A stretch of DNA of 64,000 nt from JBBRBB01 sp038206235 (GTDB lineage: Bacteria; Bacteroidota; Bacteroidia; Chitinophagales; Chitinophagaceae): assembly GCA_038206235.1 (NCBI GenBank), contig JBBRBB010000007.1, positions 1-64,000 on the forward strand. The letters run 5' to 3'. Positions within the stretch are counted from its first letter, which is position 1; the number at the start of each line of letters is the position of its first letter. This document shows, piece by piece, positions 50,972 through 60,019 of this stretch. A program made the translations under genes and the position numbers. The notes beneath the pieces are model-generated. The model did not search any database, had not been told where the DNA came from, and saw only the letters and a program-made list of their open reading frames with translations.

Positions 50972-51796
50972 TTATTTCCTGATAACTACTCCTTTTAAAA
51001 TCTTATACATTGCGGCCACTATAAATATAATACCCAGCACCGTAACGATAGAAGAGCCTGCAGGAAAATCGTAATGAAAGGAAAAATTCAGTCCAAAAAA
51101 ACTTGCGAGTATGCTGATGATAATTGAAATGATTAATAACACAACATCATTTTTTGTAAGCAATATGGCTGATACTGCAGGAATAATTAAATAAGAAAAC
51201 ACCGGGATCACACCATTGATTCTTACTGCAAAAACAATCGCCAGCCCAATGGAGATATAAAATAAAAAATTCCAGATATTGAATATTCCTATCAAATGAT
51301 TTTCGCCATTCTCAAATGATTTTGTCAGTGCGAAAAATTTTTGAAAAAAAATAAGATGCATCAATGCAATAGCCCCGAAAACAATTGCTATTAATGAAAT
51401 CTGTTGCCAGCTTACGGATAAAATATTTCCGAATAATACTTCCTGTATATCAGAATCTCCGTGTGGCGTTTTTGAAATGAGCAAAACCGTAAGAGCCGAA
51501 GTAAAAGCATAGAGTATTCCAATAATGGCCTCCTGCTTCAAACGCTTATCACGAATATTAATAAACGACATAAGCAAAGCTCCTGTTAAAGTAAAAATGA
51601 GAGGAATGGAAGTAAGCCCTGTGCCAATAAATGCCGCAAATGCAACACCTAAAGATGATATTTGGCCAAGCGCCAGATCAACGAAAACAATTCCACGCCC
51701 TACAACATGCACACCCAAATAGGATAATAAGATTCCGGTAATAACAGCCGCTGTAAACGCCTGCACCATGAATGGCAATTGAAACATCTGGAACAT
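50972..51796 (-). CDS. Metal ABC transporter permease (ZnuB/MntB type)
   Basis: This 274-residue membrane protein with 7-8 helices fits the ABC-3 permease family for zinc, manganese or iron: LSYLGVHVVGRGIVFVDLAL, GQISSLGVAFAAFIGT, ALLMSFINIRDKRLKQEAII, GILYAFTSALTVLLIS. It follows the substrate-binding protein gene by 41 bases. The ATPase gene (ZnuC/MntA) that would power it is not in this operon or window. Confidence 0.92.
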   Translation of the reverse strand: MFQMFQLPFMVQAFTAAVITGILLSYLGVHVVGRGIVFVDLALGQISSLGVAFAAFIGTGLTSIPLIFTLTGALLMSFINIRDKRLKQEAIIGILYAFTSALTVLLISKTPHGDSDIQEVLFGNILSVSWQQISLIAIVFGAIALMHLIFFQKFFALTKSFENGENHLIGIFNIWNFLFYISIGLAIVFAVRINGVIPVFSYLIIPAVSAILLTKNDVVLLIISIIISILASFFGLNFSFHYDFPAGSSIVTVLGIIFIVAAMYKILKGVVIRK

Positions 51797-51837
51797 ACTG
51801 AAGTTTGAATCTACAATTTTAGGAAAGAGTTATTAAT

Positions 51838-52743
51838 TTATTTCAACGCTGCTGTTAATTGGTCAATATCATAATCAAAAACATCAAAGTAATTTTTTAC
51901 AGAATTGAAAGCGCCTGTAGAGGTAGCAAGGGTTAATACTTTTACGCCGGTTTGTTTTGCCACTACAACAGATGATGAAGTAGTAAAATAAGGAGATGAA
52001 ATAATCACTTTAATATTGTTCGATTTTATTTCATTAATCACTTTTACCAACTGCGATGGTGATGGAGGAATGCCCGGCTTCGGTTCCATAAAATCAACAA
52101 CCTGTAAACCAAAACGCCGTTCAAAATAAACCCATTCATTGTGATAGGCAATTATTTTCGTGCCCTTAAAAGGCTGCATTTTTGCCTGCCACTCTTTCAT
52201 CTTCATATCAATTTTTGCGTAGAATGTTTGCAGGTTAGCCTCATAAAAAGTTTTGTTGGACAGATCAATACGCTCTAAGCCATTGGCAATATTTCTTGCA
52301 ATCACTTTTCCATTCAGCGGATCAAGCCAGTAATGGGGATTGCCATAAATATGAATATCTCCTTCGCCGCGATTTGCAGATGTGGGCACTTGTAATAAAC
52401 CAATTCCTTCAGAAGCATCTACATAACCTGCAGAGCCTTTTTGAATTTTTGAATTCCGTGAGCTTGCTAGTAATTGCGGAGACCATCCTGTTTCCAAATC
52501 AAGACCAACTGTTACAAACAAATCAGCATTCGATAAGCTGATGATATAACTTGGCTTGGGATCAACAAAGTGAGGATTCTGGTACCCCGTTGCAATAGAC
52601 GTTGCAGAAACTTTATTGCCGCCAATCATTTCAGCAATGCTTTTCAAATCGGTTAATGTAGTTACAACTTTTATTGTGCCTGCATTAGTATGCAAAAGAA
52701 AGAATAAAGTGATTGTAACAATAAATGAAATTCGTTTAATCAT
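51838..52743 (-). CDS. Metal ABC transporter substrate-binding protein (ZnuA-like)
   Basis: From ATG 52743 the protein has a signal peptide (ISFIVTITLFFLLHTNAG) and the cluster A-I binding-protein fold: LTDLKSIAEMIGGNKVSATS, NPHFVDPKPSYIISLSNADL, GNPHYWLDPLNGKVIARNIA, KIIAYHNEWVYFERRFGL and EPKPGIPPSPSQLVKVINEI. The metal-binding His of PHF, of NPHYWLDP and of YHNEW are visible. Zinc or manganese is likely. There is no His-rich loop, which is often present in zinc-specific versions. Confidence 0.92.
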   Translation of the reverse strand: MIKRISFIVTITLFFLLHTNAGTIKVVTTLTDLKSIAEMIGGNKVSATSIATGYQNPHFVDPKPSYIISLSNADLFVTVGLDLETGWSPQLLASSRNSKIQKGSAGYVDASEGIGLLQVPTSANRGEGDIHIYGNPHYWLDPLNGKVIARNIANGLERIDLSNKTFYEANLQTFYAKIDMKMKEWQAKMQPFKGTKIIAYHNEWVYFERRFGLQVVDFMEPKPGIPPSPSQLVKVINEIKSNNIKVIISSPYFTTSSSVVVAKQTGVKVLTLATSTGAFNSVKNYFDVFDYDIDQLTAALK

Positions 52744-52764
52744 GATATGTATTTTTTTTATTTT

Positions 52765-52813
52765 GCACATTTACACATTAGCACATTAGCACATTAGCAT
52801 ATTAGCATATTAA
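52765..52813. repeat. Satellite of period ~9 (ACATTAGCA words)
   Basis: GCACATTTACACATTAGCAC, ATTAGCACATTAGCATATTA, GCATATTA: words of the type TTAGCACA / TTAGCATA repeat five times. The complement occurs at 8385-8424. It fills the gap between the barrel gene and the binding-protein gene. Confidence 0.85.
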
Positions 52814-53970
52814 TACTGATGCGCTCCATGTGCACCAATTACAAAAATCCATCGCAGCCACGCCTGATAATATCTTGATGCAATGTTATCATCCGTTGTT
52901 TTTGCTTCAAGCTCCATTTTTGAAAACTCAGTAGCATACCATCCAGCAGTAAGAGAATATGCCTGCTCCTTAATGGTTTTATTGTATGGTTTTTGTGCAT
53001 AATCATAGCGCCCTACAGCAAACCATCGCTTTGCCAACTGGTATTGAATAAAAGAATATAATCCGAATGAGCTTATTGAATTGTTCTCTGAAAATTTTGC
53101 TTTGCTGAAATAAAGTTCGCTTTGCCAGGTAAGAGAACGATAGGTATTTAATTGAACAGGTTTCCATTTATAAGTAATATCTGCAGCGCCGATGTTAGTT
53201 GTAAAAGAAGAATCATTGGGCCCGGTAATTCCTGTTAGCCCTAATTCAAGTGTTGCATTATCATTAAGCGTAAAAAAATTTTTTAAATGACCGAGATAGA
53301 TAAGATGATTTCCCTCGCTGCGGCTAAACGCCGGTGCACCAGTAAATCCTGAAGTTACCTGAACTACAAGTTCTTGGTAAAATGCCTTATTGGGAAGTAA
53401 CCAGCTTAGCGAAACACCTTCATCATTCAATCCTTCTTCACCAAAATAATTTACAAAAGCATTTGGCAGATCAATAAAGGGCAATGCATGCGGGTGAGTT
53501 GGATTTATTCTGCCTACGGCTTCACGAAACTTTCCAACTTTCAATTGCAGTTTTGCGGGTAAGGAAAGCGTAGTTAAATATCCTTCTTCTACTTCAACAC
53601 CATATTCCCCGGTTTCAGGATTTCTTGCAAACGATAAAAAGAAATCTGCACGTGCATAGGGGTCAACAACGGCTTGTAAAGAAACCTCGGTTTCATTAAG
53701 ATACATGTCAAAATTCTTTTTGCCGGTACTTATGTATGAGCCTTGAAAATCTCCTATCACTCCAATATCAGGATTAAAGGAAAGACCAGAACGCGCTTGC
53801 TGCGGAGCTGGCTGATTATTTGTCTGCATTTGTTCCTCAAGTTGTTTTAATAGTGCAGAGTCTGATGAAGTGCTGTCTGCAGCAATTTGAGCTTGTATGT
53901 TTGTGCTTATAAAAAGAAAAAACAGAAACAGAACTTTAAAAATAACATACCCTGATTTTTGATTATTCAT
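52810..53970 (-). CDS. Outer-membrane protein coupled to the metal transporter
   Basis: This 386-residue protein has a signal peptide (FKVLFLFFLFISTNIQAQ), a Gln-rich linker, and a porin-like barrel (INPTHPHALPFIDLPNAFVN, YFGEEGLNDEGVSLSWLLPN, ending RYYQAWLRWIFVIGAHGAHQ). Strand-rich segments such as ARADFFLSFARNPETGEYGV fit a beta-barrel. It is the first gene of the operon with the metal-binding protein and permease, so it may admit the metal or its chelate over the outer membrane. The His-containing end (GAHGAHQY) could bind metal. No family name is certain. Confidence 0.75.
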   Translation of the reverse strand: MNNQKSGYVIFKVLFLFFLFISTNIQAQIAADSTSSDSALLKQLEEQMQTNNQPAPQQARSGLSFNPDIGVIGDFQGSYISTGKKNFDMYLNETEVSLQAVVDPYARADFFLSFARNPETGEYGVEVEEGYLTTLSLPAKLQLKVGKFREAVGRINPTHPHALPFIDLPNAFVNYFGEEGLNDEGVSLSWLLPNKAFYQELVVQVTSGFTGAPAFSRSEGNHLIYLGHLKNFFTLNDNATLELGLTGITGPNDSSFTTNIGAADITYKWKPVQLNTYRSLTWQSELYFSKAKFSENNSISSFGLYSFIQYQLAKRWFAVGRYDYAQKPYNKTIKEQAYSLTAGWYATEFSKMELEAKTTDDNIASRYYQAWLRWIFVIGAHGAHQY

Positions 53971-54228
53971 TTTAAAAATTTACTCTTCAAAAATTTTAAA
54001 GGATGCTTTTGGTAATTCTTATTATTTAAAAAATGCCACAATGTTGCAAATGTAACAGCATACAATATTTGAAAATTCATCATTACAAACATTTAACACT
54101 TAAAGAATTTTGTTTTAAATTCTTCTTGTTCTCATAAGCTCAAAAAAATAATTATTGTGAGATTGCTATAAAAGCAGCATTGTAACAAAAAAATTGTCTA
54201 CTTTTATTGGGTAATTTTTTTATCCTCA

Positions 54229-54819
54229 ATGACAGAACAATCCATCTTAGCGGGCTGCCTGCAAAATGATTCCGCAGCACACAGGGAATTGTACAATCGC
54301 TACAGCCCTAAAATGTTTTCGGTATGTTATCGTTTTGCGCAAAATCGCGAAGATGCTGAAGATATGCTGCAGGAAGGATTTATCAAAGTTTTTTTGCAGA
54401 TAAATACCTTTCAGAACAAGGGTTCTTTTGAAGGCTGGATAAGACGAATAATTGTGCATACGTGTATCAATTTTTTAAAGAAGTATAAAAAGTTTAATGA
54501 AAGTATTGATTTGGCTTATGCTTCTTACCTGCAGATAAAAGAAGAAACGATGCCTTCTATTATGCAGGCAAAGCAGGTAGTTGAATGTATTCGTTTATTA
54601 CCCATTGGCTACCGAACTGTTTTAAACCTCTATGCCATTGAGGGATATAATCACAAAGAAATTGCAGGCATGCTCGATATAGAAGAGAGCACAAGCAGAA
54701 GCCAGTACACAAGATCTAAAACCATGCTGGAAGGTATTTTGATAAAGAAAAAGATTCTTGAAAACCCGGAAAAGGAATTAAGCTGGGCCACTGCATTAAA
54801 AAACAAACCAAGCTATTAA
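54229..54819 (+). CDS. ECF RNA polymerase sigma factor
   Basis: This 196-residue protein has region 2 (RYSPKMFSVCYRFAQNREDA then EDMLQEGFIKVFLQINTF, FEGWIRRIIVHTCINFLK) and region 4 (IRLLPIGYRTVLNLYAIEGY, HKEIAGMLDIEESTSRSQYT). It is 10 bases upstream of a membrane-barrel gene and forms the second sigma / envelope-protein pair of the window, facing away from the metal-transport operon. Complete, start at 54229. Confidence 0.93.
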   Translation: MTEQSILAGCLQNDSAAHRELYNRYSPKMFSVCYRFAQNREDAEDMLQEGFIKVFLQINTFQNKGSFEGWIRRIIVHTCINFLKKYKKFNESIDLAYASYLQIKEETMPSIMQAKQVVECIRLLPIGYRTVLNLYAIEGYNHKEIAGMLDIEESTSRSQYTRSKTMLEGILIKKKILENPEKELSWATALKNKPSY

Positions 54820-54829
54820 GCATTATAAA

Positions 54830-56290
54830 ATGAGGAATTCTTTATATAATGATGATTTAGAAAGTTACCTGCAAAAGCAGGCAAACCAGCACAGGATGTA
54901 TCCTTCCGATCGTGTATGGAGAAATATAAGCAAGGAGATTCATAACCATAAAAGATGGCCGGCACTTTCTGCAATCACGGTTTTTATAATAGCGGCTTTA
55001 GTGATTGGCACGCTGATTAAAAAGCCACAGCCCGATGTAATTTTATCATCCAACTATAAATTTACGTTACCCGCAAATTCTGCTGCAGATAAAAATATAA
55101 AAAATAATAGCAAAACATCCGTTTCAAATTTTGATGAACATCTTACGGCAGAAAAAATCACAAAACAAACTATAGCTGCTGCCACAGAAAAGCTAAAAAT
55201 ACAAACTGCTATAGCCAATCAAGCCAGAAGAATAATAAATAATAATGATGCATCTGTCGGGATGCAAATGCAATCAGTTATAAAAAATACATCGGGTGAG
55301 CCAAAGGTTAAGATTGAAAATAAAACGTTGGTTGCAGAAAAAAGCCCTCAAAGTTCGGAGCTTACCATTTCAGAAACCTCTTTTAATACTATGAAGTCAA
55401 AGCTAAGAAGGCTTATCTTCAATTCTTCATTTTCTTCAATGAATAATACAGTGTTGCCGCAAGGGAAAAATGTGCAGTATAGTAATAGCTTTACCCCTGA
55501 AATAAATTTGGCTGCCGATGAAAACAATTACGGCGGGCAATCATCAGCTCTTGAAAAATTAAAAAATACATCATCTCGTTTTGATTTTAGGTTTTATATT
55601 ACGCCATCTCTAAGCTATAGAAGATTAACTGAAATAAATGAAAGTAAAAGCACCACTGGCAATGCTGATGTTCCCTATGCCTCTAATTACACAATTGACC
55701 CGGGGCAGGCAATACGCCACAGACCTGCCATAGGCTACGAAACAGGTGCAGGACTTGGTTATAAATTAAACGATAAATTTTCTTTAACCGGAGGTGTGCA
55801 ATTCAACATAAGTCAATATAAGGTTGATGCCTATATACACAGAACAGATGCGGCGTCAGCAACCTCTGGTTCAGGAAACGATGCAAATACTGTTACTACT
55901 TTCTCAGGTTTAAGAAGCTCGCCTATTACCCTTACAAACCGCTACTATGAGCTTTCAATACCTTTGGGAGTTGACTGGAAGGCATGGACAAACGGGAAGT
56001 TTACCTGGGGTGTAGCAGCAACGCTTCAACCCTCTTATACTTTTGATAAAGAACCCCTGATAATTACTTCCAGCTTTAAAAATTATACTGATGGTTCGTT
56101 ACTTATTCGTAACTGGAATTTGAATTCAAATCTTGAAACTTATTTTGGCTACACAAGAGGAAGTTACAGGTGGCAAATTGGTCCGCAATTCCGTTACCAG
56201 CTTCTCCCCTCACTTACCTATCAATATCCCATTAAAGAATACCTGCTCAATTATGGACTGAAAGTAGGTGTGGTGAAATCTTTAAAATAA
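54830..56290 (+). CDS. Anti-sigma-like envelope protein with membrane helix and barrel (second copy)
   Basis: The 486-residue protein has a ~42-residue cytoplasmic N-terminus (LESYLQKQANQHRMYPSDRV then WRNISKEIHNHKRW), one membrane helix (AITVFIIAALVIGTLI, about 45-61), a long Lys/Asn/Ser-rich linker (about 65-245) and a barrel domain (FDFRFYITPSLSYRRL to LNYGLKVGVVKSLK). The short P..RVW..I..E motif is shared with the protein at 48786-50102 (PPENSWQAIENEL). It follows an ECF sigma gene and is followed by a terminator. Likely the membrane partner of that sigma factor, though anti-sigma action is inference. Confidence 0.8.
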   Translation: MRNSLYNDDLESYLQKQANQHRMYPSDRVWRNISKEIHNHKRWPALSAITVFIIAALVIGTLIKKPQPDVILSSNYKFTLPANSAADKNIKNNSKTSVSNFDEHLTAEKITKQTIAAATEKLKIQTAIANQARRIINNNDASVGMQMQSVIKNTSGEPKVKIENKTLVAEKSPQSSELTISETSFNTMKSKLRRLIFNSSFSSMNNTVLPQGKNVQYSNSFTPEINLAADENNYGGQSSALEKLKNTSSRFDFRFYITPSLSYRRLTEINESKSTTGNADVPYASNYTIDPGQAIRHRPAIGYETGAGLGYKLNDKFSLTGGVQFNISQYKVDAYIHRTDAASATSGSGNDANTVTTFSGLRSSPITLTNRYYELSIPLGVDWKAWTNGKFTWGVAATLQPSYTFDKEPLIITSSFKNYTDGSLLIRNWNLNSNLETYFGYTRGSYRWQIGPQFRYQLLPSLTYQYPIKEYLLNYGLKVGVVKSLK

Positions 56291-56317
56291 ATTTATTACT
56301 CATAAAGCTTATTCTTT

Positions 56318-56342
56318 AAAGGCCGCATACAGCGGCTTTTTT
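56318..56342 (+). terminator. Terminator after the second sigma/barrel pair
   Basis: AAAGGCCGC-ATACA-GCGGCTTTTTT: GCCGC/GCGGC stem extended by A-T pairs and a G-T pair, then six T. A standard intrinsic terminator, 27 bases past the stop. Confidence 0.85.
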
Positions 56343-56346
56343 AATT

Positions 56347-56745
56347 GCAAAATTTCTATATCATTATTACATGCACACGGCTTAAGATTGCTGATCAAGG
56401 GTATAAAGACACAAAGAAAATAACCCTGGTGATGGATAACTTAGCGACGCACAAAGCAGCAGCGTTATATGAAGTGTATGCACCACAGGAAGCTAAAGAA
56501 TATGGGACAGATTTGAGTTTATCTTCACTCCCAAACATGGCAGTTGGTTAAATATGGCAGAGATAGAATTAAATGTGCGAATGAGACAATGTTTAAACAG
56601 AAGAATAGACAAGATGCAAACAATGAAAGAAGAAGTACAGCATGGCATGTGGATAGAAACAATAAAGAGACTACAATAAATTAGCAGTTTACAAATCAGG
56701 ATGCAAGAATAAAATTAAAAAGAATAGTTTGTTGACATGACACTA
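56347..56745 (+). pseudogene. Decayed IS630-family transposase
   Basis: Three frames together give KITLVMDNLATHKAAALYEV, then FIFTPKHGSWLNMAEIELNV, RQCLNRRIDKM, and QFTNQDARIKLKRIVC: the second half of an IS630 transposase with the D of MDN and the E of MAEIE of the DDE site. The first half is missing and there are at least two frame changes. The right end, near TTTGTTGACATGACAC, matches the solo end at 23524 in inverse orientation. Confidence 0.85.
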
Positions 56746-56851
56746 GAAAAAGGATCCATTTTCTTCATGACATTCACAATAAATTTTTATATCACTGTTT
56801 ACCATAGGTGCCAAAGCGATAATTAATAGTGTTATTATTAAATCAGCAATA

Positions 56852-58228
56852 CTATTTTATTTTTTTAGCTTCCACATGCATTCCCTGGTGGTCAATAAGC
56901 AATTTTATGACATTCCCATTTTCGTCCTTTACAAATTCAAGCTCCGCATCAAGAGCCTTTAAAAAAAACTTATGTTCAGTGGAAGGATAAATTTCTAATT
57001 GCCCATATTCTCTGGCAAAACCTTTTAACTGATGACCTTCTTTAGAAATTGTAATGATAGATTCAGGAGATATTTGATATTCACCAACATAAGATGCAAG
57101 AATACTATCAGGAATGTTTATTTCATTTGAGTGGACTGGTTGATTATATAAAATTCTTCTAACAAAATTAATTGGCATATCCGCTCTATCAATATTTGTA
57201 ATATTATTATTGTTTTATCTCTATCCAATTCTCTTTCTATATAAGTACGATAACCCGGCCAACTACCAGAATGTGAAACAATTTTGCCTAATTCCGTATT
57301 ATTTTCAATATCCCAGCCAAAGCCATAAAGTGATGGTTCTTGATTGTTTAGCAAAGCAGGTTCAAATATAACTTTCATTTCTTCTTTATCAAACAACACA
57401 TCTTTATATAAAGCCCTGTCCCACAAAAGCAAATCAGTTACTGTTGAGTTTACAGTTCCGTCACCATAAATTCCATCCATGTAATATACTTCATTAAAAC
57501 TCAAAAGGCTGTCGGGTAATTGTTTTTCACGGGCACTGTCATAAATATAACCAAATGCATAATTGTTTATTTTAAAGGGCTTATAACGCCTTGTATAAAC
57601 AAGGCTGTGCTGCATTTTGAGAGGATTGAAGATGTATGTTTTTAAAAAATCAGGATAGGTGTTTTTTGAAACTTTTTCAATTATTATTGCTAATAATGCA
57701 TAGCCAGTATTACTATATTCATATTGTGAACCGGGTTCAAAATGCAATATTGGCTTATACTTTTTAAACAGCGTAACTAAATCTTTATTGGTTGCAATTT
57801 TGGACTTATCCCAAACTGAATCCAGAAAATCTTCATAAGCAGGCATTCCGGAGGTATGATTAATTAGTTGCCTTATTGTAACTTTTTTATAAAAATCTAA
57901 TTCGGGAGTATATTTAGAAATAAGGTCATCATAATTGAGTTTATTTTGTTTATTCAATATTGCTATTGCCATTGCAGTAAACTGTTTTGAGCAAGAGGCT
58001 AAATTCAAACACAGAGTTTTCATTAAGTGGCTGTTTCGTTGTTTCATTAGCCAGACCAAAACTTTTTTTATAAATAACTTTACCTTTTTCAGCGATAAGA
58101 ACATTGCCATTAAATCTACCATCATCATGAAGTTTGCCGAACAAGCTATCCAATTGAAACTCCCTATTTTGTCCAATGGTTGTATTTATTGTAAACAAGA
58201 AGAAAGAAAAAGCAAAGAAATATTTCAT
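56852..58228 (-). pseudogene. Serine hydrolase (beta-lactamase/PBP4-like family) with two frameshifts
   Basis: Three overlapping frames rebuild one gene. 58228 downwards: signal peptide (FAFSFFLFTINTTIGQ) and FNGNVLIAEKGKVIYKKSFG. Middle frame: LASCSKQFTAMAIAILNKQN with the SxxK site, then INHTSGMPAYEDFL, YEYSNTGYALLAIIIEKVSK (YxN), and HSGSWPGYRTYIERE (HxG). Last frame: MPINFVRRILYNQ and a C-terminal domain ending at 56852. Frames change near 58015 and near 57205, each explained by one base. The active-site residues are all present, so the decay is recent, or the bases are sequencing errors. Confidence 0.85.
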
Positions 58229-58300
58229 TATTGTTAATTGTATTCTTAGATGCCGGAAGAAATCAATTCCATAAACTTTTATTAAATAATGAAAGAGAAA

Positions 58301-59188
58301 ATGCGAAGCGAGACAGCAATAAAAAAAATAATAATTGACTTCGCTATAAATGACGAAAGAATAAGAACCATTTTACTTAATGGTTCAAGAGCTAATCCGA
58401 ATGTTCAACCTGACAAGTATCAGGACTTTGACATCGTTTTTATTGTTCGTGATTTCAACAGTTTTATAGACGACCATAGTTGGACAAATGTTTTTGGAGA
58501 AAAATTAATTTGGCAGCTTCCAGACGAAATGTCTTTAGAGAAATCTGGAGAAGAAGAAAACGTTGGCTTTATTTATCTAATGCTTTTCAAAGATGGAAAT
58601 CGTATTGATCTTACAATTTTTCCGATAGAAAAAATAAAAACTGATTTTCAAAGCGACAGCTTAACTATCGTATGGCTTGACAAAGACAATTTGTTTTCTA
58701 ATATTCAATCATCAAATGACAAAGACTATCATATTAGCAAGCCAACTCAAAAAGAATTTTCAGATACTTACAATGAATTTTGGTGGGTAAGTACATATGT
58801 TGCAAAAGGACTACTGCGGGGAGAAATAATTTACGCAAAACAAATATTTGAAACAGTTGTTAGACTAATGTTTATGAAACTAATTGAGTGGAAGATAGGA
58901 AGCGAAAATAATTTTTCAGTTTCAGTCGGGAAAGCAGGGAAGTTTATAAAAAAGTATTTGACAAAAGATGACTACAATAAAATATTAACGACATACGCTG
59001 ACTTTGAAATAGAAAATAATTGGAAATCATTGTTCGTTATGTCTCACCTTTTTGAACAATTTACGAATGAACTTTCAATTGAGCTAAAATTCAATCATAA
59101 TAAAACAGAACAACAAAATATAATTAAATATTTAAAACAACTTTACGCGGAACAAAAAATTACCGTTATCAAAGTATCTCAAGAATAA
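58301..59188 (+). CDS. Aminoglycoside 6-adenylyltransferase-like nucleotidyltransferase
   Basis: The 295-residue protein has the ANT(6) pattern: MRSETAIKKIIIDFAINDER, LLNGSRANPNVQPDKYQDFD (nucleotidyltransferase GSRA...D-x-D), IVFIV, NVGFIYLMLFKDGNRIDLTI and FWWVSTYVAKGLLRGEI. Enzymes of this type inactivate streptomycin by adenylylation, but chromosomal versions in environmental bacteria are often of unproven activity. ATG 58301 fits the family start better than 58289. It lies in an accessory stretch with broken genes on both sides, yet it is intact. Confidence 0.88.
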   Translation: MRSETAIKKIIIDFAINDERIRTILLNGSRANPNVQPDKYQDFDIVFIVRDFNSFIDDHSWTNVFGEKLIWQLPDEMSLEKSGEEENVGFIYLMLFKDGNRIDLTIFPIEKIKTDFQSDSLTIVWLDKDNLFSNIQSSNDKDYHISKPTQKEFSDTYNEFWWVSTYVAKGLLRGEIIYAKQIFETVVRLMFMKLIEWKIGSENNFSVSVGKAGKFIKKYLTKDDYNKILTTYADFEIENNWKSLFVMSHLFEQFTNELSIELKFNHNKTEQQNIIKYLKQLYAEQKITVIKVSQE

Positions 59189-59243
59189 TAAAACTTTAGC
59201 GGTCATTGTAACGGATACCCTGAAAAATATAACTGAACAAATA

Positions 59244-59588
59244 ATGACATTAGAACAATACCCAAAAGTTTATTTATACAGGCGAATTGTTCAGGCAAAA
59301 CTTTTCATTGACAATAACTACGCAGATAGTATAAACGTTGATAAAATATCAGACGAAGCATACTTTTCAAAATTCCATTTCACAAAACTTTTTAAAAAAA
59401 TATACGGCAAAACTCCTCACCAATATTTAATTTTTGTGAGAATTGAAAAAGCCACGCTGTTGTTTAGAGCAAGTAAACCTGTTTCGGAGGTTTGCCATTC
59501 TGTTGGCTTCGAAAGGCTAAGTTCGTTCAGTGGTCTTTTTAAACGAATTGTTGGCGCAACACCTTCCGCTTTTTTGTTTATCATATAA
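59244..59588 (+). CDS. Short AraC-type transcriptional regulator (DNA-binding domain only)
   Basis: The 114-residue protein is essentially the AraC DNA-binding domain: VQAKLFIDNNYADSINVDKI and SDEAYFSKFHFTKLFKKIYG (first HTH), TPHQYLIFVRIEKATLLF, then VSEVCHSVGFERLSSFSGLF with KRIVGATPSAF (second HTH). No effector domain. It follows the adenylyltransferase gene by 55 bases and could be cotranscribed. Intact. Confidence 0.9.
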   Translation: MTLEQYPKVYLYRRIVQAKLFIDNNYADSINVDKISDEAYFSKFHFTKLFKKIYGKTPHQYLIFVRIEKATLLFRASKPVSEVCHSVGFERLSSFSGLFKRIVGATPSAFLFII

Positions 59589-59694
59589 TCAACCAGCAAT
59601 AAACTATCATTTCCACCATCTTCGGCAACGTAATAAGTAGCGGTAATTTTAACGACATCCATTACACAACTGAGACACATAAAAAATTATTGAA

Positions 59695-59958
59695 ATGGAA
59701 ATGGAAATTAAAGTAATTGCAATTTCCGGTAGTTTACGAAAAGAATCATACACTACTAAACTTATTAAGGCATTTCAAAAAAGTACGCCAACAGGAATAA
59801 TTGTTATAATAATTGACATTGGTAATTTGCGATTTATAAATGAAGATATAGAAGCTGATTTACCGCAAGCCGTTAAAGATTTACATGAAAAAATTAAAGA
59901 TGCAAATGCTATTCTTTTTGCAACACCCGAATATAATAGAAGGAAAACATTAATTTAA
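59695..59958 (+). pseudogene. Truncated NADPH-dependent FMN reductase
   Basis: The 87-residue ORF begins like flavodoxin-fold FMN reductases: IKVIAISGSLRKESYTTKLI and ANAILFATPEYNR. The family goes on with (S)IPGVLKNAIDW and is about 180 residues long. Here the frame ends in RRKTLI at the place where that segment belongs, so the second half is lost. Not likely to fold. Confidence 0.75.
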
Positions 59959-60019
59959 ACTCATTCTTTATTTCATTTCAATTTATAATATATTGCAGGT
60001 AACATAAACAATTATTTCT

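Noticed and set aside
59417..59680. Minus-strand ORF of 87 codons over the AraC gene end
   Set aside because: Mostly antisense to the AraC gene. Its first ~30 residues (MDVVKITATYYVAEDGG) look somewhat protein-like, but no family could be named.
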